A stretch of DNA of 64,000 nucleotides from Acidobacteriota bacterium. Its GTDB lineage: Bacteria; Acidobacteriota; Blastocatellia; RBC074. The first letter of the stretch is position 1. Every line of letters starts with the position of its first letter. A model generated the notes under the pieces. That model did no database searches. It was not told the DNA's origin and worked only from the letters and a program-made list of their open reading frames with translations. Of this stretch, positions 7,208 through 17,600 are shown in pieces. The stretch is from NCBI GenBank assembly GCA_018268995.1, contig JAFDVL010000102.1, positions 85,696 to 149,695 of the forward strand, read 5' to 3'. The translations under genes were made by a program, and so were the position numbers.

Positions 7208-10200
7208 TTATTTAAAATTATCCGGCGCACGCATCGTACTGAAATTAATTGCAAATGGGTTGTTCGTTGGCGGCGTCAACTTCGCAGTTGCGCCTCCCCA
7301 GGTGAACTGTGTTTTCCCACCCGAAGTCATTCGGAATAATCCCCATAACCCCGGATGGTTTGCGACTTCACCCGCAACAGGCTGCCCCGGTGGAACGGAT
7401 TGTCCAACCGCTTGTGCGGCGGCTTTGTCCGTCACCATCACCTTTATTCCAGCCTCAACACCTGAGGACGGCCAGGATAATTGATACATTGAACCTGACC
7501 CTTCGGCAGTAGCATTTGTGCCATCTACCTTGAGTTCGACTTTTTTATTTGGAGGCGGCGTCACAGCCAAGGAGTAACTGATCTTGGGTTGCTGGCCACC
7601 TGGGAAAAATGCTTGCTGAAGTTTGAATGCCTGATTGAGATAAGCCACAGCGGCATCGTTGAAGTCCGCTGGATTTTTGGATTTCAACTGCCCCGGCTCA
7701 CCTTCAACTTTGCCGCTTAAGAAATTCTTGTAGAGCTTGGTTAACTCTCCGTCTGTTGGATTGAAGAATTGGACAAATTCTGTGAGCTGCGCATCGGTTG
7801 TGCTACTTCCGTTGAATGGATAACGGCCTTCCAATTGATGCGCGCTACGCGCCAGATTTCGCCAGGCTTCTTCAAGATTGTTGGCTTCTCCGGCTTTTTG
7901 CCCTGCGCCAATATTTTGCAATGGACGCGCCAGAAATTCCCCGGCGGCTTTGCTGCCAGGTGTAAGTTCCATTGTCTTTACCATGTCGCTGACTTCGTTG
8001 GCGGGCTTATCCCAATTACGATTTTCTTTGGGCACCTTCGCAATTTCATCCCACGTTGTGCCAGGCGCAGTTCGCAATTGCTCGCGCACTTCCCCGAACT
8101 TGGCCAGATACCGTGAAATCGGTGGTTGATCGCCCTCTACAAACTTATGCAAGGCAGAAAATGAGGATTCAATTTTAGGATCGTTGATTCCCGTTTTGCT
8201 GGCAAGCAGTCCCTTCAACCAAGCGAGTGCGCCGCCTTCCGTTGGCGGAACCGATAGCTTTGTTTCGCTGGCAACATAGGCAACGACTTTTTTCAACGGA
8301 GAGTTTTCCTGTCCCAAAGTTCCGAGTGCATCAATCGCGGCGATCTTATCCTTGAATTGCCGTACGTGAATGCCATTCAGAAACTTTTGCCAATGCGCGG
8401 CATATTCGGTCGAATAACGTTCCCGCAATTGCTCGACGTTGACGCCTTGTGCAGCAGATTTTTCGCCCATCACCCAGTCATCCTTGCCGCTCAAATCTTC
8501 TTTGACCGAAGCCATTGCGTCGCCTGTGACGTGCTTGTAATAAGCCTGCTTCGTAAAGGCATAAGGCACCGGGTGCGGATCGGATTCTTCCAGCAACTCT
8601 GTTCCTTCCTGTCCTTCCAAAACCTTAGCCAAATCCACCGACGGGCCGAGTTTATTGATCTTGCGCATGACTTCGTTGTAAACGCGCTTGGTGGGTGAAT
8701 AGCTTTTCAATTTGTCGCGAGCACTTTTGACCGCGGTGTCGGTTGCAATTGGGCGTGGCACAGTCGTGTCATCGTCCTCGTGCAAAGCAGCCTGTTCAGA
8801 ATAGAACGCAAGATTTTCCTGACGTCCCCGTTCCGAAGCCTTTTCCTTCCAATAGGGACTGAGCCGCTCTTCCAGGAACTTTGAATCAACCCGCTCTTGT
8901 TTTTCAGGCATCAGATAGGCCTGCAATTTATAGTAATAGTCGTCCTGAATGGCTTCCAGTTTTTCGCCTTCGCCAGCGGGCGTAATATTGCCCAGATCAT
9001 TTTCCAAAGCAGCCAGTGCAGGAATCAAAAACCGCTGTGAGACAAAATCGAAATACACCTGACGCGCACGTTCTCTGATCTTTCCCCCGGAATACAAACC
9101 AAACCGATGCGACAAAGAACCGAAAAAGCTTTGATCGTTGTCTTCGATTTTTTGGAGCGTTCCGCGCAACTTATCCAAAGCATCCATTTCAGCCTGCGTT
9201 GTCTCAACCGTAGCCTTGCCCCGTCCGGCTTCGTAAAATTCCAATACCGTTTTCCCATTCGCCTGTGCCTCATCCAGAAGCGAGCTGTTATTGAAGAAGG
9301 ACACGACGGACCCACCGAACCAGAGCAGGCAAATCGCAGCCAAAGCCCCGACAGCTAATTTCACTTTGGCAAGTTGATTTGGTGCGGCTTTCTGTGACTG
9401 GAAAGACGCTGCAATATCTTTGTCTCGGAAAACGACTTGCTTAAAGAAATCCTCACTAAAAATCCCGGTGTCATTGATCCGCCCATCTTGTCCAATCGGG
9501 TTACTGGTAAAATAAAACCCACGCAATAACGGTAATTCGCTAAATGGATTCGGACGAAAGAGCGCGAGGGTAAACAAACCAAGTTTCCGACGCGTCTCAG
9601 CGAACCGAAGCGGAAAATTGAAAACGCCATGCTGCTCGGATGCTGTAGCCGCGCTGCTCAACCGAAGCAATCGGCGTTTCATCAACGCATCCAGCAAATA
9701 ATCAAATTCGACATCGAATAACGCATGAGCAGTATTTGCCTGTTCAAGCGGGATCGTTGCGCCCCACACCTGCGCGCGTTCTGTTGGCGGCATGGCAGCA
9801 TAGAAATCTTTGAATCCGGGAATGGAGTCGGCATGGGTAAAAACCAGATAGACTGGGAATCGAACGCCTGTACTCTTGATCAATTCATCCAGTCGCGCGC
9901 GCAAGACCTGCGCCTGCTGTTCAATTTCAGGCTCTTTGGCACTCAGCAAATTGGCGGCATTGACTGTCAGAACAAATCCGTCGAGTGCCCGGTTGCGACG
10001 CGTTTTCTTGAGCGTTTCGATCAATCCAAGCCATTCATCACGATCCTGCCCTTCGGTGAAGTATCGCCCCGCCGTGTCAATCAACACGCCATTATCCGTG
10101 ATGCGCCATTCGCAATCGCGCGTGGCACGCACTAAGTTTTGATCGGAGCGACGCTGGCTCGATAAAGCATTGAAGGTCAGACCGGCGGAAAGTGCGAGCG

Positions 10201-10594
10201 ACGTCTTGCCGCTGCTTGGCGGGCCTGCCACTACATACCAGGGCAAGCCGTAAAGTGCATCACTGACCTCACGATTCCCTAAATTGCTACTGCGAAGGAA
10301 TTGGGCAGCTTCTTCTGCACTTCGACTGAGTTCCTGATATTCACGCGCAGGAGCCAACTGGCCGCTTGCTTTGGGCGCTTCGGTTGAGGCACCTTCGTCA
10401 GTTTTCGCCTGACGATTTTTCAGTAAATGATTGATCAGAATCCCTACTGGCCAACAAAGTAAAATCAAGGCAATCAGGGTAATTTGGACAATTCCGATTT
10501 CTTCGCTCAAGAAGAGAACCAGCAACATGGCTATGCCGGTAAGCGTGACAAGAGCGCAAATCAGAATCAACTTTTTGAGACTAAGCGCAGGCAT
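7208..10594 (-). CDS. tssM: T6SS inner-membrane channel protein TssM (IcmF)
   Basis: TssM spans the inner membrane and periplasm and, with TssL (and TssJ where present), forms the membrane complex. The 1128-residue product has two N-terminal membrane segments (about 8-30 and 33-57), a cytoplasmic GTPase-like domain with an intact Walker A GPPSSGKT at 124-131 and a DTAGRYF Walker B/switch near 175, a third membrane segment near 415-435, and a long periplasmic part ending in the beta-rich C-terminal domain. No tssJ lipoprotein gene is nearby, as in other loci that lack it. Gaps of about 145 bases flank it on both sides. Confidence 0.95.
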   Translation of the reverse strand: MPALSLKKLILICALVTLTGIAMLLVLFLSEEIGIVQITLIALILLCWPVGILINHLLKNRQAKTDEGASTEAPKASGQLAPAREYQELSRSAEEAAQFLRSSNLGNREVSDALYGLPWYVVAGPPSSGKTSLALSAGLTFNALSSQRRSDQNLVRATRDCEWRITDNGVLIDTAGRYFTEGQDRDEWLGLIETLKKTRRNRALDGFVLTVNAANLLSAKEPEIEQQAQVLRARLDELIKSTGVRFPVYLVFTHADSIPGFKDFYAAMPPTERAQVWGATIPLEQANTAHALFDVEFDYLLDALMKRRLLRLSSAATASEQHGVFNFPLRFAETRRKLGLFTLALFRPNPFSELPLLRGFYFTSNPIGQDGRINDTGIFSEDFFKQVVFRDKDIAASFQSQKAAPNQLAKVKLAVGALAAICLLWFGGSVVSFFNNSSLLDEAQANGKTVLEFYEAGRGKATVETTQAEMDALDKLRGTLQKIEDNDQSFFGSLSHRFGLYSGGKIRERARQVYFDFVSQRFLIPALAALENDLGNITPAGEGEKLEAIQDDYYYKLQAYLMPEKQERVDSKFLEERLSPYWKEKASERGRQENLAFYSEQAALHEDDDTTVPRPIATDTAVKSARDKLKSYSPTKRVYNEVMRKINKLGPSVDLAKVLEGQEGTELLEESDPHPVPYAFTKQAYYKHVTGDAMASVKEDLSGKDDWVMGEKSAAQGVNVEQLRERYSTEYAAHWQKFLNGIHVRQFKDKIAAIDALGTLGQENSPLKKVVAYVASETKLSVPPTEGGALAWLKGLLASKTGINDPKIESSFSALHKFVEGDQPPISRYLAKFGEVREQLRTAPGTTWDEIAKVPKENRNWDKPANEVSDMVKTMELTPGSKAAGEFLARPLQNIGAGQKAGEANNLEEAWRNLARSAHQLEGRYPFNGSSTTDAQLTEFVQFFNPTDGELTKLYKNFLSGKVEGEPGQLKSKNPADFNDAAVAYLNQAFKLQQAFFPGGQQPKISYSLAVTPPPNKKVELKVDGTNATAEGSGSMYQLSWPSSGVEAGIKVMVTDKAAAQAVGQSVPPGQPVAGEVANHPGLWGLFRMTSGGKTQFTWGGATAKLTPPTNNPFAINFSTMRAPDNFK

Positions 10595-10741
10595 CGTTAA
10601 TCCTAATCCAGTTCAGGGCGAGCTAGGTGAGGTTCAAAGACAGCAAGCCAGACAAGCTCGCTGATTATTAGAGAACGAATTTGCTCACTGCAAATCCGCA
10701 GGGGCAGCTATACAACTTGGGGGAGTAGGGGCGGTGAATGC

Positions 10742-11461
10742 TTACTTCAGTAAAAGCTGCTTGACGCTGTTGGCGTGATTGGTCAGCAAAAATTGAAATA
10801 ACAGATAACTCAGGGCGACGATTCCAAGGGAAATCGCGGCCACCATTTTGACCCAGGCAGGCAACGCCGGAACTTTTGTTTCCTGCGGTGGTGCTGGTTG
10901 ATCATTTAATTTCCAATGGGGCGAAAGAACACTTTCTCGCAACCGTCCAACGCGCCGCAAATGCTCCGCCACGTTGTTTAGGACTCCGGGCAACTGATCT
11001 TCCAGATAAATGTGGTACTTGCCCTTAAAGCCCAGAAGCAGGCAGAGGTAGTAGACCTCAATCACATCTGCTTCCGGCTCAGGATTTTTCAGTAAGGAAT
11101 CCAGTCGCTCAAAGAATTTTACGCCAGCAAATTGCTCTTGAAAATACTCTAGTTGCAAAGGAAAACGTTCCCATTCATTTCGGACGGGGAATCCACCTGC
11201 CAGTACTGTCTCGTCAACAAAGGAGGCCAGAGCAAATTTGACGTTTTGTAATTGCGATTCCTTAAATCCGAGTTGTGTGCCGCGTGCTTCTAATTCCTTG
11301 AGCCAGGAAGCGACCGTCTGGCGCATTTCTGTCGAGGGCACCAATTGCCCGGAGCGAATTCGCATCACCATTTCGAGGACGGGTGTCGCAAGGCTCACCA
11401 AATCTTTATCTGAACTTTGTTGACTGGCTTTCATTACTTTTTGCCCGATGGCACTCGACAT
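10742..11461 (-). CDS. tssL: T6SS inner-membrane protein TssL (DotU family)
   Basis: TssL is the small cytoplasmic-facing subunit of the membrane complex and contacts TssM, TssK and TssE. The 239-residue protein has the DotU helical bundle (VKFALASFVDETVLAGGF near 74-91, with the characteristic DE; YYLCLLLGFKGKYHI near 136-150) and one C-terminal membrane anchor (VKMVAAISLGIVALSYLLFQFLL). There is no peptidoglycan-binding OmpA extension, so this is the short form. An alternative start is the ATG ten codons in. It follows tssK by 21 bases. Confidence 0.95.
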   Translation of the reverse strand: MSSAIGQKVMKASQQSSDKDLVSLATPVLEMVMRIRSGQLVPSTEMRQTVASWLKELEARGTQLGFKESQLQNVKFALASFVDETVLAGGFPVRNEWERFPLQLEYFQEQFAGVKFFERLDSLLKNPEPEADVIEVYYLCLLLGFKGKYHIYLEDQLPGVLNNVAEHLRRVGRLRESVLSPHWKLNDQPAPPQETKVPALPAWVKMVAAISLGIVALSYLLFQFLLTNHANSVKQLLLK

Positions 11462-11482
11462 AAATTACAACGGGTTTCGAGG

Positions 11483-12865
11483 CTAGGGTTTAATTGCGTA
11501 CATTTCCAACTTGGCTTCTGGAAACTCATCAGGAACGCCGTGGGGTACATAAACAGCGATGGTCTTCAAGCCGATAATTCGATCCCAGAACCGCGTCAAG
11601 GCCAAATCCTGTGCATTTCGATCCAGACGGAAATAGTGCATGCCAACGCGTGTCGGGATTGGGCCAGGAGGGGGAGATGCATGTTTCAGCGTAACCCCCA
11701 TCAACGCGTTATTAATCACGGCATCAATGCCATCCCCATCTGCAATCTTGAACACAATCGGAACGCGACCAATCAAACGATCTTCCGGCGTATTTGCACC
11801 AACTCCGAGAATAAACTCTGCCGTTTTGAGAAGCTGATCGTCATTGACGCGCCCAACATAAAGGGATTCACGAATTTTTTCCAGCTTGATCGGGACGCAT
11901 CGTTCGGGAACGCCTAAATTCAACAGATCACGAATCTCAGCTTCGAGCTGTCGAAACGTCCCATACAAGTCCAAGTGATCGTACTTAACAATATCTTTGG
12001 GGTGGCGATCCGGTGCAAACGTCATCAACCCGCCAGCGATTGCGATCATCTCACGATACAGCCGTTCCGGGTGAACGAGGCGGGTGCGAAACAAATGCGC
12101 CATAATCGGGATAGCAGAATTAATCGTATGCAGCATCCAGAACACCGTCGTGTCATGCGCTGTAAACGAAGCCTGCCCCGTATTACTCTGCCTCACCTTG
12201 TCGCCTAACGAGCGGCTTTTGGCAATCAATAATTCCACCAACTGCCGCAAAAGATTTCCCAACCAGGCGGACGCTCCGACGTGCAGAGCAGGCGGCACAT
12301 ATTGATCAGAGAACGTCAGTTGGCCAGTTGCTGTGCGTTCCAGTTGAGCCACTTTGATGGCGCTGTATCCATCACGTAGCTCGTCGGCAAACAAAATCTT
12401 GAAATTGCCGCGCGCGAAAGCGAGCTGCTGTTCGTTTTCCCCTGACGTTTCATCAATGACCGTTCCGGCATCTTGCAAATAGCGGATCGTGGCGTTTGTG
12501 GCCCCGCCGTTGGATTGAAAATTCGCAGCACCAACGCGCTTGGCAGGAATCGCCAAATAAACATCCAGACTGTTTGCAGAAGGACTAAAATGATCTTCGA
12601 CAGGACGCGGATCAGGAGCAGGCCCCATCTGTGGAATGCTGACCGAAAGGCCATCGGGCATCACGCCACTACAACTCAGAATCTCAACAAAACCGTTGGC
12701 AATCGCATCACGATTGATTTGCAGATCCAGAATTCCCCATTCGTAGGGAGTTAAGGAAGCCAGCCGCGAATTGAGTAAGTCTTCGTAATAGTTATCGGAT
12801 TGCTGAAAGTGATGGGGCGTGAGAAGCATTCCTTCATTCCACACCACCCGACGGTAACGGCTCAT
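11483..12865 (-). CDS. tssK: T6SS baseplate-membrane adaptor TssK
   Basis: TssK trimers connect the baseplate to the TssL-TssM complex and derive from phage receptor-binding proteins. The start at 12865 gives MSRYRRVVWNEGMLLTPHHF, the near-universal TssK N-terminus (VxWxEGMxLxPQHF type), so the in-frame TTG four codons upstream is rejected. The mid-region LPKAIKV-type helices and C-terminal head with YVPHGVPDEFPEAKLEMYAI are present and 460 residues is normal. It is the first gene of the T6SS transcription direction; a candidate promoter lies in the 214-base gap behind the DUF1501 gene. No clear Shine-Dalgarno is visible. Confidence 0.95.
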   Translation of the reverse strand: MSRYRRVVWNEGMLLTPHHFQQSDNYYEDLLNSRLASLTPYEWGILDLQINRDAIANGFVEILSCSGVMPDGLSVSIPQMGPAPDPRPVEDHFSPSANSLDVYLAIPAKRVGAANFQSNGGATNATIRYLQDAGTVIDETSGENEQQLAFARGNFKILFADELRDGYSAIKVAQLERTATGQLTFSDQYVPPALHVGASAWLGNLLRQLVELLIAKSRSLGDKVRQSNTGQASFTAHDTTVFWMLHTINSAIPIMAHLFRTRLVHPERLYREMIAIAGGLMTFAPDRHPKDIVKYDHLDLYGTFRQLEAEIRDLLNLGVPERCVPIKLEKIRESLYVGRVNDDQLLKTAEFILGVGANTPEDRLIGRVPIVFKIADGDGIDAVINNALMGVTLKHASPPPGPIPTRVGMHYFRLDRNAQDLALTRFWDRIIGLKTIAVYVPHGVPDEFPEAKLEMYAIKP

Positions 12866-13033
12866 AAAAAATATCAAGCAGCAAAGAAAAGTGCGGTCAA
12901 GTATCCGAGCCGAAGAGGAGGGGCGGGAACGATGAAGCGTAGGAAAGACTTCGAGTTCGGACTCAAGATTGCATCTCTCGGTGACTGTTATTATTACTGT
13001 TTATTTTCTTATCAAAACTACCTCGTAAAGACG

Positions 13034-13067
13034 CGCGGATTTTGTGCCAAGCACTATTTTTTGTCAA
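13034..13067 (-). promoter_or_regulatory. candidate T6SS promoter, overlapping sigma-70-like and sigma-54-like motifs
   Basis: In the minus direction TTGACA (13067-13062) is followed after 17 bases by CAAAAT, a 4/6 match to a -10 box. The same stretch carries TTGGCAC with a GC 10 bases after the GG (13050-13034), which keeps the invariant -24 GG and -12 GC of sigma-54 promoters, although the -12 element CCGC is poor against TTGC. Transcription from here would give a leader of about 160 bases before tssK. Sequence motifs are seen; which sigma factor acts is inference. Confidence 0.35.
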
Positions 13068-13079
13068 TCATTCTTTTCA

Positions 13080-14501
13080 CTAGGCTAACAGCTTCTTAGC
13101 AACAATCCCGTGAACATCGGTGAGGCGGAAATCTCGTCCCTGAAACCGATAAGTCAATTTTTCATGATCGAAGCCCAGCAAGTGTAATAAGGTGGCGTGT
13201 AAGTCATGTACATGCACGCGATCTTCCGCAACATTGAAGCCCAGGTCATCTGTAGCACCAATCGTTACGCCGGGTTTGATACCGCCACCCGCGAACCATT
13301 TCGTAAACGCATTTGGATGGTGGTCACGCCCATCGTCCCCACCTTGTACCATTGGTGTTCGCCCAAACTCTCCGCCCCAGATGACCAGTGTATCTTCCAG
13401 CATGCCGCGTTGCTTCAGGTCTTTGACCAATGCAGCACAGGCTTGATCTGTATCCTTGCAGTTTTTTGTCAGGTCACGGACAAGGCTTCCATGCTGATCC
13501 CATGCCTCGTGCATGATCTGGACAAAGCGAACGCCTTTTTCGACCAGGCGGCGTGCCATCAAAACTGTATTCGCAAAAGATGGCTTTCCAGGCTCAGCGC
13601 CGTACATCTCCAAGATATGCTTTGGCTCTTTTGAAATGTCTGTGACCTCCGGTGCGACTTTCTGCATCTTGAAAGCCGTCTCAAACGAGTTAATGCGTGT
13701 AGCAATTTCAGGATCGCCAACTACATCCAATCGCATTTTGTTGAGCTTGTTGATCGTGTCGAGCGAATCGCGTTGTAGCTTTTCATCCACCCCTCGCGGA
13801 TTTGAAAGATACAAAACCGGGTCGCCGACATTCCGAAATTGCACACCTTGATAGACAGTTGGTAAAAAGCCGCTTCCCCAACAACTGTTGCCCCCACTTG
13901 GCCCCTTGCTACCCGTGCTGAAAGCAACGAACGCAGGCAAATCCTGCGATTCGCCGCCAAGTCCGTACACCGTCCATGCACCAAAGCTAGGACGCCCGAA
14001 AATCATTGATCCCGTGTTCATCATCAATTGTCCCGGAGCGTGATTGAAAGCATCTGTCACCATTGATTTTACAATACAGATGTCATCAGCCATTTGCGCT
14101 GTGAACGGCAACAATTCCGACAATTCGGCCCCGGACTTTCCGTATTTAGCAAACTTGAATTTCGGGCCCAGCAACGTTGAGTTCGGATTGATAAATGCGG
14201 CTCGATAGCCTTTCAATAAATCAGCCGGAGGCAGGGTTCCATTGAATTTGGTCAGCATCGGCTTGTTGTCGAAAAGCTCCATATGGCTTGGCCCGCCCGC
14301 CATAAAAAGATAAATGACATTCTTCGCCTTGGGCGCGAAATGTGGTTTCTTTGGCGCAAGTGGATTGGACTGCGCGTAGCCCGCTTTCGTCAGCAATTGG
14401 TTGAGCGCCAATGTTCCCAAGCCAACGCCGCATTGTTCCATGAACCAACGCCGTGAGATTTTTTCTGATAGCTTCTTCACTTGTTCTTGCGCCTTTTGCA
14501 T
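13080..14501 (-). CDS. DUF1501 exported protein (sulfatase/phosphatase-like fold)
   Basis: DUF1501 proteins resemble alkaline-phosphatase-superfamily enzymes and are abundant in Planctomycetes and Acidobacteria, nearly always next to a PSD1/PSCyt gene as here. The 473-residue product has a Tat-like signal (SRRWFMEQCGVGLGTLAL near residues 16-33), then KNVIYLFMAGGPSHMELFD near 60-78, MNTGSMIFGRPSFGAW, VRFVQIMHEAWDQHG near 330, LVIWGGEFGRTPMVQGGDDGRDHHP near 385 and a HVHDLHATLLHLLG tail, all family landmarks. The enzymatic activity of the family is not established. A 117-base palindrome lies between it and its partner. Confidence 0.9.
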   Translation of the reverse strand: MQKAQEQVKKLSEKISRRWFMEQCGVGLGTLALNQLLTKAGYAQSNPLAPKKPHFAPKAKNVIYLFMAGGPSHMELFDNKPMLTKFNGTLPPADLLKGYRAAFINPNSTLLGPKFKFAKYGKSGAELSELLPFTAQMADDICIVKSMVTDAFNHAPGQLMMNTGSMIFGRPSFGAWTVYGLGGESQDLPAFVAFSTGSKGPSGGNSCWGSGFLPTVYQGVQFRNVGDPVLYLSNPRGVDEKLQRDSLDTINKLNKMRLDVVGDPEIATRINSFETAFKMQKVAPEVTDISKEPKHILEMYGAEPGKPSFANTVLMARRLVEKGVRFVQIMHEAWDQHGSLVRDLTKNCKDTDQACAALVKDLKQRGMLEDTLVIWGGEFGRTPMVQGGDDGRDHHPNAFTKWFAGGGIKPGVTIGATDDLGFNVAEDRVHVHDLHATLLHLLGFDHEKLTYRFQGRDFRLTDVHGIVAKKLLA

Positions 14502-14513
14502 ATAGCCTCACAT

Positions 14514-14630
14514 TTAGATCAGTTTTCAGTTGCGTGTATGGTTACCCGGTCGCTACCGCTCGCGGTACTGTACCCGGAGCGGTAGCGACGTGGGTGACGG
14601 CTCCATACACTGAATTGAAAACCGATCTAA
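14514..14630. repeat. 117-bp nested inverted repeat (REP-like) between PSD1 and DUF1501
   Basis: Outer arms 14514-14541 and 14603-14630 match in 24 of 28 bases. Inner arms 14541-14568 and 14570-14598 contain a perfect 13-base core (GTCGCTACCGCTC and its complement). The whole unit can fold into one long hairpin. It fills the space between the two genes and shares the 10-mer CGCGGTACTG with the element at 45236-45294, so it belongs to a repeat family, not to either gene. Confidence 0.75.
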
Positions 14631-14639
14631 GAAAACAGC

Positions 14640-17600
14640 TTACTCTTTAGTAATTGCTTCGTCCAAATTTAATAAAACTCGCGCGACAGCCGTCCAAGCG
14701 GCGACTTGTTCCATCGTCACGCCTTTGGGTAACAAAAATGATTTGTCAGGATCGTTCGTAGCGAAATTCCAGGGATTTAATTCGCCTGTGGTAAATCGTA
14801 CTTGCTGCCGATTCATCAGGGCTTGCAGTTCGGATGATTCTAGCGGTGTCGGCTTGCGGGCCAGCACCCGGCGAAAAGCGTATTCGATTTTTTGCGCATC
14901 TGACTGTCCGCCTTCCTTGATCGTCTTCAATGCCAAAGCGCGTGCCGCCTCTAAAAATGTAGTTTCATTCAATGTGGTCAGGGCTTGCAGTGGTGTGTTG
15001 GACTTCGCGCGTCTGACACATGAGATGTCAGCGTTCGGCGTATCAAAGGTTTGCAGCATCGGGTACGGAACACTGCGATACCGAAAGGTATACACCCCAC
15101 GCCGATAACGGTTTTCGCCTTTGTCTTCATACCAGTTCTTTGGGCCATAGCTGGTAGGCGGCAAATACAAAAACTCCGGCGAGGGCGGAAAGACACTCGG
15201 CCCTCCGACTTTGGGATTCAGCAACCCACCCGCAGCCAAAGCAATGTCGCGCACGATTTCGCCTTCGACCCGGAAGCGCGGGCCACGTGCCAGTAAGCGA
15301 TTGAACGGATCTTTTTCAATCAGCGCAGGCGTAACTTTTGATGACTGGCGATAGGTCGCAGATGTAACAATGATTCGGTGCAAATGCTTCAAGCTCCAAG
15401 GCTGAGTGCGGAGTGTAGAATGCGGAGTGGCTTTTGATTCCGCGTTCCGCGTTCCGCGTTCCGTGCTCGAAGCTTCCATAAATTCTACGGCGAGCCAATC
15501 CAGCAATTCTGGATGCGATGGAATTTCGCCTTGCTTGCCGATGTCTTCAGAAGTGGAATACAGCCCCGTACCAAAATAGCTTTGCCAGATGCGGTTGACC
15601 GCAGAGCGTGCTGTCGTGGGCGAATTCCGATCCACAAGCCATTTGGCAAAGGTCAACCGATTCACCGGAGCGCCTGCGGGCAACGGATTTAGAAACGCTG
15701 GCACACCAGGAGCAACAGCACGGTCAGGGCGGAGAAAATCTCCGCGTTTGAGCAGATTCGTTTCTCTGCGGTCAAAGCGTTCATTCATCACCAGCTGTGA
15801 AGAGCCTTCCGGGTACTGCTTCCACAACTCGGCGATTTGCTGGTTATAGGTTCCCCATTCAGGCATAGTCGTGCGCCAATAGCTAAAAACAGTCTCCACT
15901 TGTGCTTTAGATCGTTGGTTCGCCGGAATCGAAAATATTTCCCGGACATGGGCTGGCAGCGGATCAGCAACGGCAGTTGGTGTCGTTGTTACGGAAATAC
16001 GGATACGACCCAGGTTATTGTTTTGATTGTCATCGCTATTCCATCCGCCGTGATTTTGTTTCAGGTAAAAGTTCAGGATCGTGCCGCCTTCGCTTCCTAC
16101 AGGTTTTTCAAGATTGAAAACAGCTTTGCGCGGTTGATTGCGCACGCCTGGCCCTACATCAATCCCCCAGGCTGTTTCATCTTTGTCATCAATCGCAAAG
16201 GAAATCGGGCCTTCAACGCGACGACGCTTGCTTCGGTCATCAAAAATCGTGGCCAGCTCTGTTTCTGGCGGATTCACATCCGCCGTAGCGCTCACGATTT
16301 TGATTTTTTCGACCTTCTTTGGATCGCTGGCAGGAGCCGCTTCGACATAGAAATCGGTCAAGGCTCCTGTTCCCTTGATTGAGCGCCCCGGCCCATTTAA
16401 CGGGAGGTTCGGGTCATTCAACAGCTCAACACGAACTGCTGTAATATTCTTCAGTTCCGTTTTCCACGTCATCTTCACGCGGTGTTTTGTTGGGGCGTAC
16501 CCCTGGGCGAGGAAGGAACCGTCCTTATAGGGAAGATACTTCTGGCCGCCTGTCGAAATGTCATCAACGCTGGGATAGACGACCGTCCACGCTGGGAGAT
16601 TTTTGGAGACTTGTTCTTCCCAGGAATTCATCAACTCCTGCCAGTTTGGTTTCACTTCCTGCAATTTGGCTTCAATCTCTTTGGTCTGGCTCAGAATGTT
16701 GGCGCGTTTCATATGCTCTTCAGGGGTGTAAACAACTATTGCGCCTTCGTTCGAGTTATTCAGGAAGGCGAACATTTGGTAGTACTCTTCCTGCTTGAGC
16801 GGATCGTATTTGTGGTTATGGCATTGCGCGCAATTGACCGTAAAGCCAAGGATGCTTTTGCCAATCGCATCCATCCGATCAAACATCGCCTCCATCCGAA
16901 ATTGTTCGGGGTCAACGCCCCCCTCTTCATTGATCATCGAATTACGCAAAAAGCCGGTGGCAACCAGTTGATCCTGCGTTGGATTCGGCAAGAGATCGCC
17001 AGCGATTTGTTCGATAATGAATTGGTCGTAAGGTTTGTCCTGATTAAGGGAATTGATCACCCAATCGCGGAAAAACCAGACCTGCCGCATCTTGTCTTTT
17101 TCAAAGCCATCCGAATCAGCATACCGTGCCGCATCCAGCCAATGACGCCCCCAACGCTCGCCGTAATGCGGCGAAGCCAATAGCCGCTCGACCTGTTTTT
17201 CATACGCGTTCGGTGAAGCATCTTTGAGAAAGGCATCCACCTCTTCTGGCGTCGGCGGCAAGCCGATCAAGTCCAAGCTCAAACGGCGCAATAATGTAGT
17301 TTTATCTGCTTCTGGGGCAGGTGAAAGATTCTCTTTTTCCAGTCGAGCAAGAATATAAGCATCTATTGGATTACGAACCCAGGATTTGTTTTTGACGGCT
17401 GGAATTGCAGGCCGAACAGGTGCCACAAAAGCCCAATGCTTTTGGATTTTGGCGTCAACCGAAGCGGCATCCGGCCACTTCGCTCCTTCATCAATCCAGC
17501 GCTTAATGAGTTCGATTTGCTCTGGCTTGAGCGCTTCCCGGCCAAGCGGCATTCGTTTCTCGCCACCTTCGCCCAGCAACCGATGAACCATTCGGCTGTC

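Noticed and set aside
12878..13079. Small gene in the gap upstream of tssK
   Set aside because: Open stretches are short, lack Shine-Dalgarno sequences and overlap the best promoter candidate.
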